From positions 19,294,372-19,358,371 of the forward strand of contig JAJEKV010000017.1 in assembly GCA_021234155.1 (NCBI GenBank): a DNA stretch of 64,000 nt, given 5' to 3'. Below the pieces are notes generated by a model. That model made no database searches. It was not told where the DNA came from and saw only the letters and a program-made list of their open reading frames with translations. Source of the stretch: Isoetes taiwanensis. Its lineage: Eukaryota > Streptophyta > Lycopodiopsida > Isoetales > Isoetaceae. How positions within the stretch are numbered: position 1 is the stretch's first letter; each line of letters begins with the position of its first letter. This document shows positions 1 through 10,689 of the stretch, piece by piece. Both the position numbers and the translations under genes were made by a program.

Positions 1-620
1 TTTCAACATGCCTTTTTTGAGGTGCTGCGGATCAATGGCCACTGTATAAGCCAAGTTGGGGAGATGATCATTGCTCATACCAACACACTTTATGGAAGTA
101 GATAATATGGGTGATAGATGAGCCCAGTCATATAACTCTGCCTTGTGATTGTTATTCTGCATCTTATACAGTGCCTTCCAACTTGCTGTCATCCTTAATC
201 GGATGAAAGTGCCCTAGTATGTGATAGTGAGGAACTCTATGCCCAGGTATTTGTAGGTGGGTGCTACCTCCACATTTTGCCCCTGATAAGTTAAAGAGGA
301 AGCATGGGATGGTGCAAAGATGAGACTAGTAGTATTTTAGTCTTAGCCAAATTGATCCGCATTTCGGTGGATCGTTAGAAAGTGTCCAGGGCATGCAAAT
401 GCTGCTGCATGTCTTCCACATTGTGGGCTAGAAAGTCAACATTATCAGTGTATATAAGCTGCTTAATAATCTGGTGCACAAGCTAAGATTCATCACCCCC
501 CTTATCAATAAACCATTGTTCCAACTGGTCAATGTAGAGGCCAAACAAGCCATTTGGTCTGAGACATTTTCGTGGTGGCCCAACCTCTTGGTCCTCCTAG
601 GAGAGCTCATCATGTGAGGG
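1..620 (-). pseudogene. Decayed LINE (non-LTR) reverse transcriptase fragment
   Basis: Read on the minus strand, this segment gives pieces of a LINE-type reverse transcriptase: 'GLYIDQLEQWF', then 'YTDNVDFLAHNVEDMQQHL' at the place of the usual YADDxxLLA catalytic box, then 'MRINLAKTK' and 'YKYLGIEFL', the order seen in plant L1-type RTs. Stops and frameshifts interrupt it and the catalytic aspartate pair reads TDN, so it is dead. The fragment enters from outside the window and ends where the LTR at 625 begins, so the LTR element probably inserted into or next to it. Family assignment rests on motif order only. Confidence 0.6.
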
Positions 621-624
621 CTAG

Positions 625-2138
625 TGTGACGTTCCATGTATTTATATGTTATACGTACAAATACATGACACATCATTAGAGTATGTAATGGTACATTGGC
701 ATTATTAAATAAGCCAAAAAGGTTAAAGTTAGCTATGTTGAATTGCCATTTAATTAAATAAGCTAAATCCCGGTCGCTAATTAATAACTAATTATATTAA
801 CTAATTGTTAATTAAATGCCACTTGGGCCAAATCGATTGGCCCAAGAGAACTTGCTAATTTTGGGCCTAATCAAATTGGCGCTTTATCCCCAATTTGCCC
901 CAATTCGATTTGGGGGCAACTGGAAAAAAAGGAGGAGCCTCTTCAACCAGCAGAGCATGGAGAACCTGAGAGATGGGAGATCTAGCTCAGATACCAATTA
1001 GTAGGCTTAGTTAGTTTGAGATTCTAGATAGAGATTAACCCTTGTTTGTTTAGATGGATGATTAATCTGTTATTGATGTTCTATTTGAAGTTATGGATGG
1101 ATTTATGAGTTATGGTATTTCTTTTGCTGCACCTCTTGTGCTTGTGGGATTACGGGGGGTAAAGACCTAAAGGATATGTAGAAGTAGAGATGCTCCTTAA
1201 ATCCTAATAAGTGCGGCCTGTGCACAAGAGCCCACCTGGCTGTGGATGCTATGTCGTGATTGAGCACCAGATAACGGGCATATTGGTGAAGCAAGGGTGG
1301 AGCTTTGCTGAGCGTGGCTACTGGGCTCCTAAAGTGTACTAGGCTTATAGTCAGTCACTGTGTGTGGGGCGGGTGTGTGTCTGACACCTTCTGGGTCGCA
1401 GAGTCGGTCCCGAAAGGACAACCCGGGCTCGATAGGTGCCGTGAACCGACCTATGGATTTTGGGGGGTTAAGTCGGGTGCGGATGGGTGGGCACCGGTGG
1501 TGCTGCAATCCTCTAGCGCACCCATGGACCATTGTGCCCAGAAAAGGGACTCCTCCCTTACCTGTCTCATCGGACCCGGGAGATATAACCCGGAATAGTC
1601 TCGTAGGGTGAATCCATGAGATTACATCTTCGAAAAGCTACATTCACGCCATAGCATGTTTCAGCCTATCTGCTGAGAGTGTACAGGAGGGGCGGATGGA
1701 GAGGACTGCCCTAGCCATTGTTATATGCCAGCCAATGCCATTGTCATGATTCCGTCTGTTGTTGTCTGGAGGCCTTGACCATCAGTTGATTTCCCTCGGA
1801 GTCTGTGCCCAGGGTAGAACCCTCATTTATGATGCATTTCATATGCTATATTTGTATTATGTTGATGTTGCCATGATGATGGATGAGTCACCCTTCGAGG
1901 TGGTATATTATTATGTATATTGTTGCTAGGTGCTAACATGTATGTACGCTTCCGCTATATAGGATTCACATAGAAGGCGTGGGACGAATGACACCTCTGT
2001 GTCCTTCACTCGGACACTTGCCCATCATAAGTGGTCCGAGTCAGACGGCGGGCATTTTCGTGGTGATGGAGTCGCCATGGGAGGGGAATTTCTCGTATTC
2101 ATACGATGGGAGCATCGTATAGATTCGGGGGCGTCACA
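625..2138 (+). repeat. 5' LTR of a Ty3-type retrotransposon
   Basis: The segment begins TGTGACG and ends CGTCACA, the inverted TG..CA termini of an LTR, and is followed at once by a primer binding site. Internal blocks such as the 'ggttaagtcgggt' and 'cccttcgaggt' stretches recur in reverse orientation in the LTR at 27769-29413, so both belong to one family. The first 50 bases form an imperfect palindrome (catgtattt..aaatacatg). Length is about 1.5 kb. No matching 3' LTR is visible downstream on this strand. The short ORFs inside are not taken as genes. Confidence 0.75.
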
Positions 2139-2139
2139 A

Positions 2140-2153
2140 TGGTATCAGAGCCA
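2140..2153 (+). other. Primer binding site (initiator tRNA-Met)
   Basis: TGGTATCAGAGCCA lies two bases after the LTR end. It matches the usual plant retrotransposon primer site complementary to the 3' end of tRNA-iMet. This fixes the LTR boundary at 2138 and the element orientation as plus. Confidence 0.85.
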
Positions 2154-5100
2154 TGATCTTTGTAGATCAGATCATAGCACTGGCCATGTTCTAACCTGTT
2201 CTCCAAATGTAGGATATTCTCCTAAGTTCCATTTAGTATGTCCAAGTGGAGAGAGTGTCTTGAGTTTTTGGTAGAAAAAGATACGTGCTCTCGGAGGTTA
2301 TAACTTTCTGTAGAAAGCTCGGATGGAGGCAATTCTTATGCCATTGCGTAGAGAACATGAATTAGCTAAAATGTCCTGAAAGCCCATCGGGAGACATGCC
2401 AGATGAAATATTTTTAGCAATTTGTTCAAAATGGCGCCGACAGGAATAGGAGTTTTAAATTCGATTCTAAGAGTCTAAAACCCCCTCAGTGCAACTTTAT
2501 GTGCGTCCGTATAAAAACGCCATATAAAAAAAGTTTTATACAAAAAAAAAAATCTCTTGCTAGCACCGGCAGGGAAAATGAGTTTAAAATTCGATTTTAG
2601 GTGCCAAAAACCCCCTCGGCGTCACATTTCGTACACACACAAAGAAAAAGAAAAAGAAAAAATATTGCACGACTTGAACTTGGTGACCTCTTAACATTGG
2701 CCATGAACACTTACCGCAGTGCTAATACGTTTTATACTCATTTAGTATTCTATTTTCCTAGAGCATCAAACTCTGTAAAAAAAAGTCTCTTGTTGGGACT
2801 TAAACCCCTGCTCTCCTATCACCAAGCCAAACCCTTTACCAACACAATAAGCTTCCTTTTAATGAAGATAGTATAAAGTTCTCATTCTACTTATCTATAG
2901 CAATCTATCTATTTAAAATGTAACACTCGTGTCTAACAATCGCCCTTTCCTAAACCAACGCTGTGGGGGCAACAAATCCGCCGGACTTGTGCAACCATGG
3001 CAAGGTGTGATCACCCTAATGGTTATTATTGTCATTCGGCCATGGGTTCCGTGACCATATTATCGAACCTTGACGATGAGCGATGGAAGGGAAATCCTCT
3101 GAGCGAGATAGAACCTTTTAAGTTGGATCCTAATCCACTATCCTCTCTGCTAAATGTTGCGCAAGAACAATAATCTAGTACCAAAATTTCCAGTGTAGAT
3201 GTTAATATTTTTCTCCTAGCACACGCCTTAGTAGCAAATTTCTTTCAGCCCTACCATGACTTAATCTATGCTATATCTTATACCTTACTTAACTTTATAT
3301 ATTGGGGTTAAGTAGAATCTAAAGAGATGACCATAACTAATGCTAATTTCCATAGTTTATAAGCATTGACCCGTCTCAGTTCCCAAAAAACGGATCTCTA
3401 TTGGCCCAACCGACTAGGAACTGCCATGCAGCACCCCTCTAGCACCCCTCTAGGCCATGGGTTTAGATTTCTTTTAATTCTATCACCCTTCAATACTTCT
3501 TCTCAATGGTCGTACTCTTTTTATAGACCATTCCCCCAGATCACGATATGTATTCTATGGGATATACTGATTGCTTGTGTTAAACCCCCACAACAATGTC
3601 AATACTTTACTCGAACTTATCTAGAGCATAAACTGTAGTATTATTTTGTACCAAATTCCGCCTATATGGTAGTGATTATTGGTCTACATTACATGCCTGT
3701 CAATTTGACGGTGGCCAACCCTCTTTTGGAGTTGTTCTACAATAACAGTCTGATTGCATCCAGCCATTGCTAACTAGTCACCTCCTTCTAGGCTATCTAG
3801 ATATGGTTGTGGCAAAGTGTTTCCAACCATTGCTTTAGTGCCTAGGCGTCATTGATTTCCATACATAAACTTACATATTCTAAGGGATTATATGAATATC
3901 CCACCCAAAGAACAGTACTACTCAAGGACCTTTCAAGAGAGGCCTCTTCTATTAAAAAGGTTCTTGGTGAATTCAATCCACCATGTTGTCCGAGGAATTG
4001 AAAGCCTTCTTCCCTAAGCCACGCAGCAAAACTTTAAAGAGTTTTCCAGCCCTTGCTGCCTTTCAAGCCAGAAATCTGTCCTTGTGTGCTAGTGGAGAGC
4101 ACCCTTCAAGCCATGCCACTCCTCCAAACGGGTGAAGGTAATAACGTCCATGGTTGATTTTCGTTAACTCGGCCCTTCAAGCATAACATTGTTCATCGAC
4201 TGTACACGCGATACATCGTATCCAATTCATGTGAGCCTTATTCTGTAGGGTAATTAACCCATTTATTCTTTCAGGTATTCTTTAACCATCTTGTTGGCTT
4301 CTAAGCCACTATTATATGCCGTATGATATAACAGTCTATATTCTAAGGTTATAGCAATGCGTTAAATTTTTTCTATGTCTTTTAAAACACACATTGCGCG
4401 TTACGATGTAACGTTAACATAGACCTTAACACTATTAGTCATTGGATTGTTCTATCATGACATCATGCCATTGTTGTGGTATTACAATTGATTTGGCATA
4501 CTCATATAAGCCATAGTCATGCCCTAAGTTAGCGAGTGAGCCTTCGTCAGAATCGTAAGTTACCCAGAGTCATCAAGGTGCCTTCCTTGCATTTTGTAAG
4601 TCTTCATAAAACACCTACGTCTGATAAACCCAAGTAGTTATTTTCCTGCTATCCTGACTTGTATCGATGTTTGAGCCCTATATGTTCTAAGTTATGACTG
4701 CATGTAACCTATTGGGTTCGACTCTGCCTGATCCAAGCAGGGACCACGTTGGAGATCTAGCCTTTGGTTTCTATGCAAGACACATTTGAACTTTTAGCAA
4801 CTCACTGCTAATCGCCACCCAATTGAGCTTTATTCTATTGTCTGTTACTATTTCTTTAAATGCCAACTCAACATTCTACCGTCATAGTCAGCAGATTGTA
4901 TATCGTCTGCATATTTCAGACGGGCTCCAGACCCTTCATTGGTAAGTTTGGAGTTCACTTGCCTTTTCTATCTCGGTGTCGCTGCATAGATTACCTCACC
5001 AAGATGTTTATCGTATGTGTACATGGTATATACGTAGTAAACATATGTCCTCATCCCACAATACTAGAGCTATGCTCTAACTTATCTAAAGTGTAACCTT

Positions 5101-5989
5101 GGTAGTTCTTTGAAACAAAACCCATTGCCTATGTACCTTTATGATGTGGCTGAGCCACTGACTTCCCAAATGGACAGTGGTCAACTCTATGTTGGAATTG
5201 TATATGCTGCCTACAGTTTGATAGGGTTCCCAGGTACTTCAACCATTTCTTTAGTGCCTTATGGTCCTTCAATCTCGTACATAAACTATGAACCCTCCAG
5301 AGGATTATGCGATGCCATAGCTGAGGAATGGATTTATAATAAATTGGCACAACACTGTCTCTTAAGATTCTGAACTGAAACAAAACTTTTCGCACAAAAT
5401 CACCTCAATTCAGGCCAAATTTGTGGCATGCCGCATTACAAAACCCTTGTCAAGCTCGTGAGACAAACATTCTGGTATATGCTCCGTTATACAGCAGCAA
5501 GGAAGGATAAAATATAGGGTTTTGAAGAATTTAAAATACAAGCAAATAATGAAGAAACTTTGGTCCGAAATTAGAGGATTCAACCGGTTCAAATCTGAAA
5601 GAGGAAGAAACGGCAAACCGTCTGGAAAAACTTGTATTTTGGCGCTGACAAGAAGCAGAAATACAGAAACACAAAAATGGATAACAAAAATAAGCAACTA
5701 TTTTTATCTCTATATGAGTGCTCGTCGGCTTTTGCTCCGTCTATCATAGCCAGAGCTTCACAAGCAAAGGAGCCATTTTTCGTTTGATTTTTTGGGGAAT
5801 CTTTTATTTTCCAGGTCGTTAGATCAGAAAATAAGAACAGAATAGAATAGAGTTTTTATCATCCACGGAGACCAATTGGAGATCCAACGAGTGAGACAGA
5901 TTTTTTTGATGATGTGTCTTACACTTGGATAGCTTAGAAATCCAAGAAATGTAGGGGGAGTTAGGCAAGCTTACTAATGAGTTTTCATC
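2154..5989. other. Decayed, unassigned sequence after the 5' LTR
   Basis: No gene is supportable. The first hundred or so bases are presumably the element's leader. Around 2440-2640 an approximately 60-base block occurs twice, about 130 bases apart (containing 'ttaaa(a)ttcgatt' and 'aaaccccctc'). The rest is AT-rich and full of stops on both strands. The open stretches at 4860-5096, 5110-5373 and 5522-5749 show no family motif I recognise. It is probably old retrotransposon body. Confidence 0.4.
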
Positions 5990-6930
5990 GTCAAATGCTT
6001 AAACTGTATACAATAAAAACTGTTGGAATCAAGGAAACAATATCATCCTTCACAAACTTGAAGGTCTTTTTACCCCCTTCTAAGGATAACATAAGGAAAC
6101 CCCTCCCCCCTTCCCCCAATCTATAAGAGGATTGATAGCCTTTATGCCATGGCATTTCTACAATACCATTCATAATCTCCAAGGTCAGAAACTATGAAAG
6201 AATGTTTATAGATGCATCCCTGCAGTTGAAATTCAACATCGTTGACCATGAATGAAGAAGGTGGAGGGGCAACATTCAAGAAAGCGGAAGACAATCACTT
6301 GATAAAGGGATAGAAGTTAATTTTAGTTCCTTTACCAACTTACTAGAGGTGAAATTGAATTCACTACCCGGATCGAAGAGGATATGTACTTTTTGATCTT
6401 GAATAGTAGCCCAAAATCATAAGAGACTACTATTCTCAACATAATCCATATGCAATTTCTCCCGGACAGTAGCCACCCTTTTTCTTTCCCTTTGCCATCT
6501 CCCTGAACGAGGCGACTTTCTTAATTTTGTCCTCTTTCTTAGTCTCTGACTTAAGAAGAGGCTTAGTTCCTTTACCTTCCCCTTTTTTCTTCTCAACATA
6601 AGTAGGGCATTCATAAAACTTATGGTCGGTTGAATATATGTGTCGCATTAATTAGGTGCTTCTTACGTGCTTGACAAGATTCCTTCGGCTTCTTAACTCC
6701 AATAAATACATTATCTGTAGTATGTGTACGGGCATTTGGATACCCCAGACCCCGTAGCAGACCCCATCAGTTTCTTCCAAAAGCCACTTGCCTATTTTCA
6801 TAGACATCCTGAGGCCTCGTTGAGTGTTAGTTGCTTCCCTGAGGGCCAAACCTTCCTCTTCTACTTTCTCTGCCATTTTACAAAGCAAAAAGAAGATTGG
6901 TAACTTAACACTAGAGTTGTCCCACACAGA
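5990..6930 (-). pseudogene. Ty3-type gag/aspartic protease remnant
   Basis: Minus-strand translation gives a degenerate zinc knuckle ('HIYSTDHKFYECPTY', about 6600-6645), then 'ILFDPGSEFNFTSSKLVKEL' (about 6330-6390), which lines up with the DSGSxxNFIS active site of retrotransposon aspartic proteases. It is followed by text resembling 'LGMPWLxxINPxIDW' (about 6110-6180), where protease runs into reverse transcriptase in Ty3 elements. The protease aspartate is retained in DPGS. Stops and frame changes break the reading several times, so it is a fossil. It is opposite in orientation to the LTR at 625, hence a different insertion. Confidence 0.6.
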
Positions 6931-7089
6931 AGGCCCTCATCAGGCAGGCAGAACAAATAGGCCAAACAATGTTCTACAATCACTATGCGTATAGGAGGTG
7001 TCGACTCTTGGATGCCAATACTTCACCTACAGATATGGCTGAGATTAGTGCAACATTAAACGAAATGGAAAAAATGTTTCTATACAAAA

Positions 7090-7380
7090 GGTAATTAACT
7101 ACAGTAAAATGTTATCATTTTAATATTTAGCCGTGCTTTTTAAATCATTTTAATTCATGTCAGGTGTGCTTTAAATCAATTTAATTCATGCCATGCGTGC
7201 TTTCTACACAGCATAAAGCACGCCTGACGCAAATTGCTTTGATTTAAAGGCACGCCTGACGTGAATCGCGTTAATAGCTTAATTCAGTTCAATTCACGCC
7301 AGACGTGCTTTTTGCATTGATCAATTCAATTCAATTCAATTCAATTCAATTCGCGCTAGGCATGTTTCTGTTCTAAGATA
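7090..7380. repeat. Cluster of CACGCC-containing near-palindromic motifs
   Basis: Six or more variants of a 15-20 base motif like 'attcacgccagacgtgctt' occur in both orientations (for example near 7155, 7190, 7215, 7248 and 7295), ending in a run of (AATTC)n at about 7320-7350. A second, smaller cluster of the same motif sits at 9585-9690. The spacing and mixed orientation resemble the subterminal repeats of some DNA transposons, but no terminal inverted repeat or target duplication was found. Confidence 0.45.
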
Positions 7381-7499
7381 CTGATCCAATTTATGTACTA
7401 TTGTAGTCCATACGTGGAGCAACTACGTCGTGCCCGTCAACAGTGGGTGGAATATGGCTGCCCATTACCCACCAGACAGGGCGGGTCAAAGTCTGAGGT

Positions 7500-8190
7500 G
7501 TTCAAGCTACGGGAGCGTACTCTGCCACAGACAATTATACAACAGATCCTTCTGATAGCACAACTAGCAGGTCAGATCCAACAGACTCGTATAAGATTGT
7601 CCTTTGTAAAGAGGCAATATGGCTCAAGTGGAATGAATTCTGGGACGCTTATGCACAAATGAAGATGCTAGATACTATGGATAGGGTGCCTCCTGTTGAT
7701 GTAAGCATCTTTGACTTGAATGTGACAGAGATGAGAAAAACTCAGGGGCTAGACGACATTGAGACCGTTTGGGTTTTAGACTAGTGCCTGAAGAAGGAAG
7801 TCTTATACAAGAAGAGTGCTTTCACTAAGGATAGAATGTCCTTCGTTGAGTACTACAGCCATGTGAAGGATGTACGTACAATGAAGTCAGTTGTAGGAAC
7901 CGAATTACAAAGGCTATCGGGGGATGTTGCATTATCTGAAATTGGATTGCTTGACAAATACAAGGTCAGTAATGATGACATCAAGAAGTTTGTATTCTGA
8001 TCAAAGGACTTCCTAAAGAATTGGAAGGCTAAAAATGCAAGACATAAAGAGACTTTGCCCCCTAAGGTGCTGGCCGAGTTGAGAAGAAAAGTGGCCCTTG
8101 TAAAGAAGATTACTGGAGAAGAAGACACACTGCCCAGTATTCAGTCTCATTGGGTACACAGGTCTCTTGCCAGAATTAACTACTTGCCTT
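7500..8190 (+). pseudogene. Long degenerate reading frame, function unknown
   Basis: One frame stays coding-like for about 690 bases, interrupted only by stops near 7782 and 7998. Readable stretches include 'LKWNEFWDAYAQMKMLDTMD', 'FVEYYSHVKDVRTMKSV' and 'PPKVLAELRRKVALVKK', mostly charged and helical. I do not recognise the family. It lies just inside the first CACGCC motif cluster and runs in the same direction as the next two open frames, so the three may be decayed parts of one element-encoded or captured gene. Confidence 0.35.
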
Positions 8191-8238
8191 AGAAACATAT
8201 CACTCTTTGTGTTGGACCGTAGAGGTGGGTGAGGAGAT

Positions 8239-8799
8239 ATGGGGATGAATCAGAAGGACTATAGCATCTTCTTTACCAGATGTATAGGATTGACAACTGA
8301 GAGGTCCTTCACTATTATCATCGTTTGTCCTTCAGATGACTCACATCTGCATGCACTATCTGCTGTTCATGATCTGGAGTGCATCAAAGTTATTAGGGAG
8401 GGATGCCTAATATATGACGTTAGGGATAATGAGCTGCAAACAACATGGAAGATGATACATGTGACCTTCATTATGATATCCATGCTGTCAGACGAGGAAT
8501 ATGATAATGCTAAGGCCAAGGGTGACAATAGCAGTGCATGGGAATATTTTCTTCTAGATGATCCAGACTTAACAATTACATTCAGGATCAGGATCAGGAT
8601 CAGGATCAGGATCGGGGATCGGGATCGGGATCGGGGATCGGGATCGGGATCGGGATCGGGATCGGGGATCGGGATCGGGGATCGGGATCATGAAACGAGA
8701 ACGAACAGGAAGGTGAACAGGAACAGGAACAGGCGGGGAGGGAGGCAGGAGCGAGGAGCAGGGCAGGAACAGGATGAGTTAGAAGAGAATGAGGAATGA
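8239..8799 (+). CDS. Hypothetical ORF with hexanucleotide-repeat tail
   Basis: A 186-codon ATG frame. About 115 residues look like ordinary protein ('RSFTIIIVCPSDDSHLHAL', 'VIREGCLIYDVRD', 'AWEYFLLDDPDLTI'). Then comes a low-complexity tail in which the DNA repeat (GGATCA/GGATCG)n is translated as alternating Arg-Ile, Asp-Arg and Gly-Ser, followed by an Arg/Glu-rich end. The tail is best explained by microsatellite expansion in or after a coding exon. The function is unknown and it may be part of a broken gene with the flanking frames. Confidence 0.3.
   Translation: MGMNQKDYSIFFTRCIGLTTERSFTIIIVCPSDDSHLHALSAVHDLECIKVIREGCLIYDVRDNELQTTWKMIHVTFIMISMLSDEEYDNAKAKGDNSSAWEYFLLDDPDLTITFRIRIRIRIRIGDRDRDRGSGSGSGSGSGIGIGDRDHETRTNRKVNRNRNRRGGRQERGAGQEQDELEENEE
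8584..8690 (+). repeat. (GGATCA/GGATCG)n microsatellite
   Basis: Roughly 105 bases of the hexamer GGATCR, first with A then with G at the sixth position, plus occasional extra G. Because it is a six-base unit it stays in frame as a dipeptide repeat within the surrounding ORF. The array is interrupted by single-base insertions that change the dipeptide, as slippage would do. Confidence 0.9.
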
Positions 8800-8927
8800 G
8801 ACCCTCTCCTAAGTAGTGAAATCAAGTACGAGCTGCTAACTACGGAGAAGGGCCCCTTAAATAAAAACAGTTTCCCCTCGTCTTTGCCTACTTACCTCGT
8901 CGAGCCTTTTGCTCCAATTGACACAAC

Positions 8928-9587
8928 GTGCTTGGAGCTTCATGTTGGAGGTTATATTGCCTGAAAGGCTCTTATGGGATTAGAAGATGTCACTGTTTTG
9001 TGAGTGATGAGCGGGCAAAAGACTTTATTGAACCATTCCTCATGCATGTACTTGCCAAATCTCCTAAAGGCCCTTATAGCAACCTAAAATCTTCAGCAAT
9101 CAAAAGCCTCGTGGACTTTTTCAACTCAAAGATGGATGATGGTTCTGGTGAGGGAACCAGTAATCCGCAGCCTGATAAGGAAAGTAATGAGCAACTGGTT
9201 GCTAAACAGGCTGTTCAAAGTAATGTGATAATGCAGAACATGGGGGATATCCTTGCCATCCTTGCGAGTGATGCAACCAACAATACAATAGATTTACAGG
9301 TTAACAGGGATTTAATTGATAAGGCAACCGAGAGAGAAGGGGCCATTGATAACCCAAGCGACTCCAGTGATTCTCAGGTTTGCCAAATTAACACTAAAAT
9401 AATGTCAGTTGTGAAGGACATAAAGGAACTAATAGAAATAACAATTCTAACAGTCAGAAGAGCACGGAGATTAAGGGTGGCGAAGGGGAGAATGACGCCG
9501 ATGACGACAGCAAAACTGAAGATGATAGATATGGCTTTGCAGATGAAATTGCGCCACGTGATTTTATTTATCTTCAGTTTGAATTAA
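8928..9587 (+). CDS. Hypothetical ORF, unknown function
   Basis: An open frame of 219 codons. The first about 22 residues are probably not native. The same DNA in another frame (about 8825-8990, 'EIKYELLTTEKGPLNKN') looks more protein-like, suggesting a frameshift near 8990. The body ('VSDERAKDFIEPFLMHVLA', a Ser/Asn/Gln-rich acidic stretch, then 'VVKDIKELIEITILTVRRA') has no motif I can name. It ends right where the second CACGCC motif cluster starts. Confidence 0.3.
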   Translation: MLGASCWRLYCLKGSYGIRRCHCFVSDERAKDFIEPFLMHVLAKSPKGPYSNLKSSAIKSLVDFFNSKMDDGSGEGTSNPQPDKESNEQLVAKQAVQSNVIMQNMGDILAILASDATNNTIDLQVNRDLIDKATEREGAIDNPSDSSDSQVCQINTKIMSVVKDIKELIEITILTVRRARRLRVAKGRMTPMTTAKLKMIDMALQMKLRHVILFIFSLN

Positions 9588-9690
9588 ATCGCGCCAAGCG
9601 TACTTTGTTTACATTTCATTGTCAGACTAAATCACGCCGAGTGCGATTTGATTAAGCCTAACTCAAATCACGCCTAGGCGTTTGTATTGT
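9585..9690. repeat. Second CACGCC motif cluster
   Basis: Three or four copies of the motif seen at 7090-7380 ('aatcgcgccaagcgtac', 'aatcacgccgagtgcg', 'aatcacgcctaggcg'). Together the two clusters bracket the degenerate coding block 7393-9587. Confidence 0.45.
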
Positions 9691-9711
9691 TGCAATGTAT
9701 AATATAAAGTT

Positions 9712-10282
9712 GTGCATGTTAATCATATCTTGCTGACCAGATACCCTTCGATTTCTAAGAAGGTTGTGGTGTTCGACCTAAACGGAGTTCTTTGTAAGAC
9801 TTTTCCAAAAAATAAAGTGGCTAGAGATCAGTTTCATCAGACACCAGTAGAATCAAATTCCAAGTGGATCTATCTGCGGCCGCACTTAAAGGAGATGCTA
9901 GATGAGGCATTTAGGTTATTTCGAGTTGGTACTTGGTCATCCATGGAACTCCGGAACATCAAGGATACTGGGGGAAATGGGTAGATATTGGTTGACCTTT
10001 TAGGATCAACACAAATGTGTGAAGTTCACTAATCCCAAAGATCCAACAGGCAAGCCTATCTTCATCAAACACTTGAGTAATATGATGGACGAACTTGGTA
10101 TCGAGAATAAGGATGATATAATCATAGTGGATGATGATGCTCTCAAATGCTTCTACAATCAAACACAGGCGCTAAATCCACCATCTTATGATCCAAAAAT
10201 TTTTGCAACAGATGATTTTTTGGTGAAGTTTATGTCTATTATGAATAATTTGTCTATGGGGATGACAGTGCGTGAAGTGTAA
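9712..10282 (+). pseudogene. FCP1/SCP-like HAD phosphatase, broken
   Basis: The first part reads 'KKVVVFDLNGVLCKTF', matching the DxDG(T/V)-type nucleophile box of FCP1-homology (CTD small phosphatase-like) domains in the plant variant DLNGVL. It is followed by 'YLRPHLKEMLDEAF' and 'GTWSSMELRNIKD'. After a one-base frameshift near 9965 the text continues 'GEMGRYWLTF', an in-frame TAG near 10003 (likely a former Trp codon), then 'DQHKCVKFTNPKDPTGKP', 'KHLSNMMDEL', 'IIIVDDDALK' (the conserved DD box) and 'NPPSYDP'. The family order is complete, so a whole domain was once present. The second DxD aspartate is replaced by Asn as in several plant relatives. Dephosphorylation of Pol II CTD-like substrates is the family role. 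This copy is probably inactive. Confidence 0.65.
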
Positions 10283-10689
10283 GATTCACACCTAGAACTA
10301 GATAGAACGACTGACATGGAACCACACCTTGTTAAATACATGGAAAAACATGGATTGATCCCTTAATGTTTTATTGGAATATATCATACTTTTGTATGAT
10401 ATTTGTGTCATGTATCTATAATTTTGCGTCTCCAATTGCCTCGCAAATAATGTAATTTGTTATTATCAAACCTAATATTTTTATCTCAATGCTCTTCAAT
10501 TTTGGTCTCATCTATCTTAGCAACTTGCCCTTCATTTTTGCATATTTCAATTCGCATATGAAACGACACATGGGAATTGCAACCTTATGTTATTTATCAA
10601 GTAAAAAAAAAAAAGATTAAAAAAACAAAAACCCTCTAGAAGACAACAGCATGTTGGCGCGATTTGGAATTGACATAATCCCAATTTAA

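Noticed and set aside
1305-1611. Overlapping ORFs inside the LTR
   Set aside because: They overlap in three frames within a repeat LTR and have no motif.
5110-5395. Possible RNase H or integrase remnant
   Set aside because: The minus-strand text contains 'KDHKALKKWLKYLG', which looks vaguely like an RNase H 'DHKALxxL' block, but the surrounding motifs do not follow.
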